Source: Oscillospiraceae bacterium (lineage in GTDB: Bacteria > Bacillota > Clostridia > Oscillospirales > Oscillospiraceae). Taken from it: a stretch of DNA of 21,029 nt. Below are positions 15,864 through 21,029 of this stretch, piece by piece. The notes under the pieces are model-generated. The model searched no databases. It was not told the origin of the DNA and saw nothing but the letters and a program-made list of their open reading frames with translations. The stretch spans positions 1 to 21,029 of the forward strand of contig JAFSFK010000089.1 in assembly GCA_017435245.1 (NCBI GenBank), given 5' to 3'. How positions within the stretch are numbered: position 1 is the stretch's first letter; every line of letters starts with the position of its first letter. A program made the translations under genes and the position numbers.

Positions 15864-17691
15864 CACAGCGCACCTCCTTCAAAAGCTTATTGGCGCCGCA
15901 GCCGCTGCAGCCGTGGCGGCAGTCCGGCGTTACGCTCTCCCCGTAAGCCTGCTTCCGCTCCCGCAGCAGGAAGGTTTTCGTAACACCTACGTCGATCATA
16001 TCCCAGGGCAACAGCTCATCCTCGCCGTATCCACGCACGGTATAGAAATCCGCATCAACCCCGCACGCTTCAAAAGCATCCAGCCAGTGCTGGTAATTGA
16101 AGTATTCATCCCAGCCATCCAGACGGGCGCCACGACGTGCTGCCTCCTCGATCACAGGACCAATCCGCCGGTCACCTCTGGCCATAACAGCCTCAAGGCG
16201 GCTCAGATCCGGCGTATGATAATTATACTCAATAGACTTGGAATAAAAATGACTCTTCAGCAAACGGCACCGGCGCAGATATTCTTCCGTCGTTATCTGT
16301 TTTTCCCACTGGAAGGGCGTATGCGGCTTGGGAACAAAATACGCCGTTGCCACGTGAACACGAAGGCCACGTTTCTTGTTGGAAGCATTCTCCTTCCAGG
16401 ACTGGATGATCTTATATACAAGCTCAGCGATCCCCAAAACATCCTCATCCGTCTCTGTGGGCAATCCCAACATGAAATACAGCTTTACATTGTTCCAGCC
16501 GCCGGAGAATGCATTGGCACAGGTGGTAAGGATCTCCTCCTCGGTCAGATTTTTATTGATCACATCACGCAGACGCTGTGTACCTGCCTCCGGCGCAAAG
16601 GTCAGACCGCTTTTACGAAGGGTCTGCAGCTTCTGCATCAGTTCCCGGGAGAAATTATCCGCACGCAATGACGGAACAGAAAGGCTGACCCTGTTGTCCT
16701 CACAATAAGGGATCATCGCATCTGTCAGCCGTTTCAGCTCCCGATAGTCAGAGGTAGACAAGCTGGACAGTGTGATCTCATTGTGACCAGAGTCTTCCAG
16801 TGTTTCCACCGCCTGGCGGTATAATACCTCCGCACTCTTTTTCCGCACCGGACGGCAGGAAAAACCTGCCTGACAAAATCTGCAGCCACGGATACAGCCA
16901 CGAAAAACCTCCAGATTTGCACGGTCGTGGACGATCTCCGTTGAGGGCACGATCATTTTTGTGGGATAATAAGCGTTATCCAGATCCTCAATGATCCGCT
17001 TTGTCACTACTTCCGGCGCACCTTTCTTAGGCGTAACTGCCTCAAGGGTTCCATCCTCATTGTAGGTATGCTCGTAGAAAGATGGTACATAGATCCCAGG
17101 GATCTTGGAAACCGCTTCCAGAAAACGCTCTTTCGTCCAGCCCTCAGCCTTTGCTCGGTCATATAAGCTCAGAATTTCAGGAGTGATCTCCTCACCCTCG
17201 CCCAACGAAAAGAAATCAATAAAGTCCGCCAGAGGCTCGGGATTGAACGCACAAACTCCACCGGCAAAAACAATGTTTTTAAGTCCTGATCTGTCCTTGC
17301 TGTGCAGGGGCACCTTGGCCAAAGAAAGCATATTGAGGATATTGGTATAGCACATCTCATAGCCAATGGTAAAGGCGATCATATCGAAATCCTTGACAGG
17401 ATCCTGACTTTCCAGTGCCCACAGCGGCAGGTCGTTTTCACGCATCGCCTGCTCCATATCTCCCCACGGGGCAAAAACACGCTCGCACCAGACGCCATCC
17501 ATCTCATTCATTACACCATATAGGATGCGCATTCCCACATTGGACATACCGATCTCATATGTATCCGGAAAACAGAATGCCACTCTTACACGGACATCAC
17601 ACGGATCCTTTTTGATCTCATTAAACTCTCCACCGGTATAACGTGCAGGTTTCTGCACCGCTGGCAAGAGCCGTTGCAGTAAATTAGTCAT
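15856..17691 (-). CDS. TIGR03960 family B12-binding-type radical SAM protein
   Basis: A 611-aa radical SAM enzyme. The N-terminal third resembles a cobalamin-binding-type Rossmann domain (RVAFCFPDTYEIGMSNVG near 36-53, and GGVCAFNPEPLADFIDFFSLGEGEE near 144-168). The radical SAM cluster motif is C266-IRG-C270-RF-C273, with the CxxxCxxC spacing that binds the 4Fe-4S cluster cleaving S-adenosylmethionine. The C-terminus has an extra Cys cluster (CRHGCSGCG) that could hold a second cluster. AGAGG lies 7 bases before the ATG. It is paired with DUF2344 downstream. This family has been seen as distantly related to methylthiotransferase-type enzymes, but its reaction is not established. Confidence 0.94.
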   Translation of the reverse strand: MTNLLQRLLPAVQKPARYTGGEFNEIKKDPCDVRVRVAFCFPDTYEIGMSNVGMRILYGVMNEMDGVWCERVFAPWGDMEQAMRENDLPLWALESQDPVKDFDMIAFTIGYEMCYTNILNMLSLAKVPLHSKDRSGLKNIVFAGGVCAFNPEPLADFIDFFSLGEGEEITPEILSLYDRAKAEGWTKERFLEAVSKIPGIYVPSFYEHTYNEDGTLEAVTPKKGAPEVVTKRIIEDLDNAYYPTKMIVPSTEIVHDRANLEVFRGCIRGCRFCQAGFSCRPVRKKSAEVLYRQAVETLEDSGHNEITLSSLSTSDYRELKRLTDAMIPYCEDNRVSLSVPSLRADNFSRELMQKLQTLRKSGLTFAPEAGTQRLRDVINKNLTEEEILTTCANAFSGGWNNVKLYFMLGLPTETDEDVLGIAELVYKIIQSWKENASNKKRGLRVHVATAYFVPKPHTPFQWEKQITTEEYLRRCRLLKSHFYSKSIEYNYHTPDLSRLEAVMARGDRRIGPVIEEAARRGARLDGWDEYFNYQHWLDAFEACGVDADFYTVRGYGEDELLPWDMIDVGVTKTFLLRERKQAYGESVTPDCRHGCSGCGANKLLKEVRCDA

Positions 17692-17719
17692 AGCCTACCT
17701 CTGATTATTTCGATTAAAG

Positions 17720-18313
17720 CTATTGTACCCTTAACCGTCCTCGTTTGCAAGGAATTTTTATTTGCGCAACCCGAAGAAGAATTATAAAAAGTAAAACAAT
17801 CGGCAGAAATCCCAATTTCCAAAACAGCAACCCGTAAATGCCTGCGGCGCAGAAAGCAAAAAGAACCAATACCGAAGCAACTCTCTCCAACCGATCCGCA
17901 TATTTCGGTACAGAACATTTTAGAAAGGCGCTCAGCGCTCTGCCTCCGTCCAAAGGATAGATGGGGATCAGATTCCATGCCGACTGGATCAAAGCGCACA
18001 GAGCAAGTCTGGGGGCCCAGCGGGCAAGCAGGAGCAACGCCAAGCCGCCAATCGGACCGGCAATCGCACAGAAGCCTTCTCCCATATCGGATCGCAGATC
18101 CGCCTGTATTTCAGCGCCACGAATGCCAACAGAAATCTTTTGAACGCTTCCTCCGGCCAAATATACAGCACAACAATGGAACAGCTCGTGCACGGCAGCA
18201 GCCACCAGCCAGGACACGATCCATTGCAGCGGCACAAACAGAACTGCAGCAGCAAATAAGATATAGGCAGATGGTTCAATATCAGGTGTCAAGAATCTCT
18301 TCTGATTTTCCAT
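17720..18313 (-). CDS. Site-2 protease family protein (M50, SpoIVFB-like)
   Basis: An intramembrane zinc metalloprotease of 197 aa. The active-site HELFH (H42, E43, H46) sits within a hydrophobic segment, and the third ligand D122 is in NLIPIYPLDGGR; the GPIGG block near 86-90 is also typical. About five or six hydrophobic segments are visible. In spore formers the relative SpoIVFB cleaves pro-sigma-K, but M50 enzymes have other substrates. The frame is open to a TTG at 18319; I chose the ATG at 18313. There is no good ribosome binding site, and the start lies 32 bases inside the preceding small membrane-protein gene, so expression is probably coupled to it. The radical SAM gene follows. Confidence 0.9.
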   Translation of the reverse strand: MENQKRFLTPDIEPSAYILFAAAVLFVPLQWIVSWLVAAAVHELFHCCAVYLAGGSVQKISVGIRGAEIQADLRSDMGEGFCAIAGPIGGLALLLLARWAPRLALCALIQSAWNLIPIYPLDGGRALSAFLKCSVPKYADRLERVASVLVLFAFCAAGIYGLLFWKLGFLPIVLLFIILLRVAQIKIPCKRGRLRVQ

Positions 18314-18581
18314 TGTCAATGATCATGTTACAAAAGGTTGTAACCGCTTCTCCAACCGGTTCGCCGCTCTTGATCTCATCCAACATAACAGCAAACGCTG
18401 CTTTGGTCACGTGGGTATCCCCGGGAATCAGCCATTCTTCAACAGCATTTCTTACTTGAGGCCGTGCGGCTACCACCAAAAGAGCAATGACCAACAGACT
18501 CGGAAGAAACCATTTTTTCTCTTGCTTATGTGGTGGATATTTATGATTGTCCTCCGGACTGTACATAATGCGATAACTCAT
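18282..18581 (-). CDS. Small single-pass membrane protein preceding the site-2 protease
   Basis: A 99-aa protein with a basic, polar N-terminus (MSYRIMYSPEDNHKYPPHKQ), one strongly hydrophobic segment at about 24-40, and a C-terminal region of about 58 residues predicted by charge to lie outside. I do not recognise a family. GGAGGG lies 5 bases before the ATG. It overlaps the site-2 protease gene by 32 bases in another frame, a tight linkage that suggests a partner or regulator of the protease, as SpoIVFA is for SpoIVFB, but it is much smaller than SpoIVFA and has no peptidase-M23-like domain. It leads the operon reaching 14967. Confidence 0.8.
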   Translation of the reverse strand: MSYRIMYSPEDNHKYPPHKQEKKWFLPSLLVIALLVVAARPQVRNAVEEWLIPGDTHVTKAAFAVMLDEIKSGEPVGEAVTTFCNMIIDNGKSEEILDT

Positions 18582-18597
18582 AGCATCCCTCCGCTTT

Positions 18598-18627
18598 AAT
18601 ATACGGGGGTATGCTTGGAAATATCAA
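18598..18627 (-). promoter_or_regulatory. Promoter of the small membrane protein / site-2 protease operon
   Basis: Minus-strand TTGATA (18622-18627), an 18-base spacer, and TATATT (18598-18603); each hexamer matches sigma-A consensus at 5 of 6. The -10 is only 16 bases from the start codon, so the leader would be very short. An overlapping GATATT, 14 bases, CGTATATT also partly fits a sporulation sigma-E promoter, which is relevant given the SpoIVFB-like gene, but the -10 match is poor. Confidence 0.55.
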
Positions 18628-18630
18628 CAA

Positions 18631-18657
18631 GAAAAGCTCGCCAACGGCGAGCTTTTC
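18631..18657 (-). terminator. Terminator after the glycosidase-like gene
   Basis: A perfect 12-bp stem (GAAAAGCTCGCC with GGCGAGCTTTTC) around a 3-nt loop, 9 bases after the stop of the gene at 18667. On the minus strand it ends in TTTTC. It separates that gene from the operon promoter immediately downstream. Confidence 0.85.
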
Positions 18658-18666
18658 CAATACAAA

Positions 18667-20574
18667 TTACACTTTTCGCATTCCGTAGAAATCAGCAAGC
18701 ATCGAGATCAGTCTTCCGTTGCCGCTGGCATTTGGCTGCCAGCACATATAATACGGATCGTTATCAGCAAAACGCTCTGCCATCTGGTAAGCATCGCTGA
18801 CACCGTAGCGGATGATCGCCTTGATAACATCCTCCGCTTTTTCCTTCTCGCCCTGTGCCAGCCAAGTGTAGAACCAACGCATATCACCGCTGGCCAGATA
18901 CCAGGTATGACCGGCAACAGTATCGGAGTCACGGTTGGGACGAAGTCTGCCGTCACACATCAGACCGGTTAAGCCACACTGCATACATCCACGGTTACGC
19001 AGATAGTTTTCAGACCATTTCGCCTCCGGACTGTTGGGATCCATAACACCGGTACCCAGCAATAGCGCAGGGCCATCAGCATGGTATGCGCCCATAGGAG
19101 GATCGGTCTGTGGAATACCCAAACGGTTGGGAATCAGCAATTCATCACCAACGGTACACTCCTTTACCACCACTGCGAGGATCTTTTTCATGGCGGCAAT
19201 GTAGTCATCATATTCTGCTCTTATTTCAGCAGCACGGGGATCACTGTGCTTTTCAAACACTTCCGCCAGACGTCCCAACGCCTGTTGACTGTATGTGTCG
19301 CTCATACACCAGCACTGGAATTCACCGGGCCAGTCCGTACCTCGCATAGACGGGAAAATACCGGTGTACTTACTTCCCTGCTCGGTACTCTTGGCTCTCT
19401 GACGTTTGATCCATTGGTATGCAAGATAAAGCTGATCCTTATAACGATCAAATGCAGCGGGATCTCTATGCAGAATGTGATGGCAGCAAGCCAGCATTGC
19501 ACCTGCGGTGGTGCTACCCCATGCGGTCCTGAGAACAACTTCACCTGCCCCCTCACCTTCCTTGACCTGGCAAGTATCAAAGAAGAAATCGTAGGCGGTC
19601 CTGTTATAGTCATCAAAATTACCCAAACGGTCCAGCGCCTCCAGGAAGAACATCGCCTCAACAGACCAGAAGAATCGGTTCATACCGCCCTGGCGGGGTG
19701 CGACATACCCCTCGTCCAAGTAGCTGGAGAACATCTGCAGCAGCTGTACCACCATATTCTTGACCATCGGCTCGTGCTCAGGCTTGCCGGGCATATTCTC
19801 AATGCGTTTAAGTTCATTCAACCAGAACTTTTCCACTTTTTCCCGCTCAGAATCATAGCCGGATGCAGATTCGTCCTTATCCATATAATGCATCCACATA
19901 GTCAAAGTTTTTTCTTCGCCGGGCTGCAGTGTAAACTCCGCCTTCAGCATATCCCGGTGATGCCACATACATCCCTTGACTTTTCCATGCCAGTATAAAG
20001 AGAATCCATTGTTTTCTTCGATCTCAATGGCACAGTTATTTGTTTCATCCAGGATTCTGGAAACACCGTCAAACTGCCAGGTGGACTGGGTATGTCCCCA
20101 GTTGCCGATATTTCCGTTGTATGTAACATAGCCATCGGCTTCCATACCGGTAAAATAGTTTTCAGGGCCGCTGCGAACCAGTAAAGAAAGCACATCCCTA
20201 ACAGACTCACTGCCTTCATTCTTTACACAAATGCGAATAAAGATGCCGGGCCGTTTGGTGCCGGTATTACAGAAGTTTTCCATCTGAACGGTATAATTGT
20301 CCAGCCTGTTTTCCATCGCATGAACAGGCACACCGTCATCACGGGTAAGCATCCGGGTCTGCTTAAAATCAATCGGTTCCATTTCCTTGCCAACCAGAAC
20401 ACAAAGAGCAGACGCCGGATAGCCGGAGTGGGAGATCTTATCGGCACATTTTGTTTCAAACTTGCTGAGGATCACCTTGAAATCCGGCCACTGGGTACAA
20501 AAGTATCCGGAAAGCGGAGTATGTAGATACCGTTTGGAAGTTCCAATTTTTACCCAACCATTCTTACTTGCCAT
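18667..20574 (-). CDS. Uncharacterised cytoplasmic six-hairpin glycosidase-like protein
   Basis: A 635-aa soluble protein with no signal peptide. The first 250 or so residues are beta-rich with many aromatic residues (WPDFKVILSKF, NYTVQMENFCN, NIGNWGHTQSTWQFDG), like the beta-sandwich of six-hairpin glycosidases. The rest is helical with repeated acidic and aromatic blocks typical of an (alpha/alpha)6 barrel (GMNRFFWSVEAMFFLEAL, RTAWGSTTAGAMLACCHH, FPSMRGTDWPGEFQCWCMSDTY in part, GHTWYLASGDMRWFYTWL). I could not assign a numbered GH family or substrate. AAAGGAG precedes the ATG. It is monocistronic, with no transporter or sugar regulator nearby, so it probably handles an intracellular oligosaccharide or glycan product, but that is inference. 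Confidence 0.7.
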   Translation of the reverse strand: MASKNGWVKIGTSKRYLHTPLSGYFCTQWPDFKVILSKFETKCADKISHSGYPASALCVLVGKEMEPIDFKQTRMLTRDDGVPVHAMENRLDNYTVQMENFCNTGTKRPGIFIRICVKNEGSESVRDVLSLLVRSGPENYFTGMEADGYVTYNGNIGNWGHTQSTWQFDGVSRILDETNNCAIEIEENNGFSLYWHGKVKGCMWHHRDMLKAEFTLQPGEEKTLTMWMHYMDKDESASGYDSEREKVEKFWLNELKRIENMPGKPEHEPMVKNMVVQLLQMFSSYLDEGYVAPRQGGMNRFFWSVEAMFFLEALDRLGNFDDYNRTAYDFFFDTCQVKEGEGAGEVVLRTAWGSTTAGAMLACCHHILHRDPAAFDRYKDQLYLAYQWIKRQRAKSTEQGSKYTGIFPSMRGTDWPGEFQCWCMSDTYSQQALGRLAEVFEKHSDPRAAEIRAEYDDYIAAMKKILAVVVKECTVGDELLIPNRLGIPQTDPPMGAYHADGPALLLGTGVMDPNSPEAKWSENYLRNRGCMQCGLTGLMCDGRLRPNRDSDTVAGHTWYLASGDMRWFYTWLAQGEKEKAEDVIKAIIRYGVSDAYQMAERFADNDPYYMCWQPNASGNGRLISMLADFYGMRKV

Positions 20575-20616
20575 GATATTTCTCCTTTATTTGGTTGAAA
20601 TAATAACCCTATGAAA

Positions 20617-20645
20617 AATATACCTAAAATAAAGAATAATTGCAA
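20617..20645 (-). promoter_or_regulatory. Sigma-A-like promoter of the glycosidase-like gene
   Basis: Minus-strand TTGCAA (20640-20645), a 17-base spacer and TATATT (20617-20622), 42 bases before the ATG. The region from here to the structured repeat at 20713 is A+T-rich, and I see nothing else in it. Confidence 0.72.
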
Positions 20646-20712
20646 CACTACACATCTGTGATTCTTGCTATTTATATTTGTTGAAATTGTTAAGTAATTC
20701 AATTTGTTCCGA

Positions 20713-20836
20713 AGTATCGGGATTCGTTTGCATTTCTGCCCGTAAGGGCAGGAATAATTGTAGCAACCAGTTTTTGAACTGGTTGCCGCAATATGCCACC
20801 GGCATATTGCGATTCAGTTCATTCGAATCCCTTATC
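20713..20836. repeat. Structured four-way-junction repeat, copy B
   Basis: Plus-strand reading: closing stem GGGATTCG (20719-20726) with CGAATCCC (20824-20831), perfect; hairpin 1 ATTTCTGCCC/GGGCAGGAAT (20732-20755, loop GTAA, one T-G pair); hairpin 2 GCAACCAGTT/AACTGGTTGC (20763-20786, loop TTTG); hairpin 3 CGCAATATGCC/GGCATATTGCG (20787-20811, loop ACC). It is the same as copy C except in hairpin 1, which is 1 bp longer with a larger loop, and in one linker base. Its left flank reads on the minus strand like a tRNA acceptor 3' end (ACTTCGGAAC). No coding frame is apparent. Confidence 0.82.
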
Positions 20837-20908
20837 TTGACCAAAAATAAAAGGGTGCCGAAGCAGCCAGTGCCCTGATCGTCATTCTTGCTTTACCAAT
20901 ATCATAGG

Positions 20909-21029
20909 AGTATCGGGATTCGTTTGCATTTCTGCCGTTGGCAGAAATAGTTGTAGCAACCAGTTTTTGAACTGGTTGCCGCAATATGCCACCGGCATAT
21001 TGCGATTCAGTTCATTCGAATCCCTTATC
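20909..21029. repeat. Structured four-way-junction repeat, copy C
   Basis: Plus-strand reading: closing stem GGGATTCG (20915-20922) with CGAATCCC (21017-21024); hairpin 1 ATTTCTGCC/GGCAGAAAT (20928-20948, loop GTT); hairpins 2 and 3 and the right-hand linker are identical to copy B. The two copies are direct repeats with 72 bp of unrelated sequence between them. The window ends at the last base shared with copy B, so whether the array continues cannot be seen. Confidence 0.82.

Noticed and set aside
19081..19998. A 305-codon plus-strand frame inside the glycosidase-like gene
   Set aside because: It is antisense to a long coherent protein with an AAAGGAG-led start; the opposite frame is low in recognisable structure and has no initiation signals.
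20713..21029. CRISPR array from the two long repeats separated by 72 bp
   Set aside because: The repeats are over 120 bp, contain three separate hairpins and number only two here; no cas genes or repeat-spacer periodicity are present.
14641..21029. Integron attC sites
   Set aside because: The copies are hairpin-rich, but they lack the R'/R'' core GTTRRRY consensus, have a four-way-junction layout instead of one imperfect long hairpin, and no integrase or cassette genes are seen.

Overview
This window looks like a chromosomal segment from a Gram-positive clostridial bacterium, most likely a gut Clostridia member of the Oscillospirales type. The evidence is the tig-clpP-clpX order, a Firmicutes-type class III fructose-1,6-bisphosphatase, the paired TIGR03960 radical SAM and DUF2344 genes, a SpoIVFB-like site-2 protease, strong AGGAGG-type ribosome binding sites, several sigma-A promoters with 17-bp spacers, and a base composition near half G+C by eye. 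The genus is not resolved. Nearly everything is on the minus strand; the class III fbp gene is the only plus-strand protein gene.

Layout, left to right: (1) 1-3169 is a proteostasis operon, tig-clpP-clpX, transcribed leftward from a near-consensus promoter; clpX runs off the left edge. (2) 3187-8273 is a compact leftward operon whose genes overlap or touch: lepB, rbgA, rnhB, yraN, a membrane-dipeptidase homologue, a shrunken threonine-synthase-like protein without the cofactor motifs, and a metallophosphoesterase. (3) 8342-8851 is rplS with its own promoter, a structured leader that can mask its ribosome binding site, and a terminator that separates it from lepB. (4) 8881-12471 is one very large ABC transporter protein (ATPase fused to an FtsX-type permease) with a Pro/Thr repeat linker encoded by a young 12-bp tandem repeat. 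(5) 12525-14613 is monocistronic fbp. (6) 14626-14935 holds a tRNA-Pro(GGG), its terminator, and a structured repeat bounded by a copy of the tRNA 3' end. (7) 14967-18627 is a leftward operon: a small membrane protein, a site-2 protease, a B12-binding-type radical SAM protein, its DUF2344 partner and a small zinc-ribbon protein. (8) 18667-20645 is a single cytoplasmic six-hairpin glycosidase-like gene with its own promoter and terminator. (9) 20713-21029 carries two more copies of the structured repeat.

The most unusual content is a repeat family of about 105-125 bp, present three times. Each copy folds as a four-way junction: an 8-bp closing stem and three hairpins joined by conserved linkers. 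The copies differ at paired positions in a compensatory way, so the fold appears to be selected. One copy lies just downstream of tRNA-Pro and is bounded by a 23-bp direct repeat of that tRNA's 3' end. The other two have tRNA-3'-end-like sequence at the same edge. They contain no evident coding sequence. I do not recognise the family; a tRNA-targeting non-autonomous element or a structured RNA are both possible.
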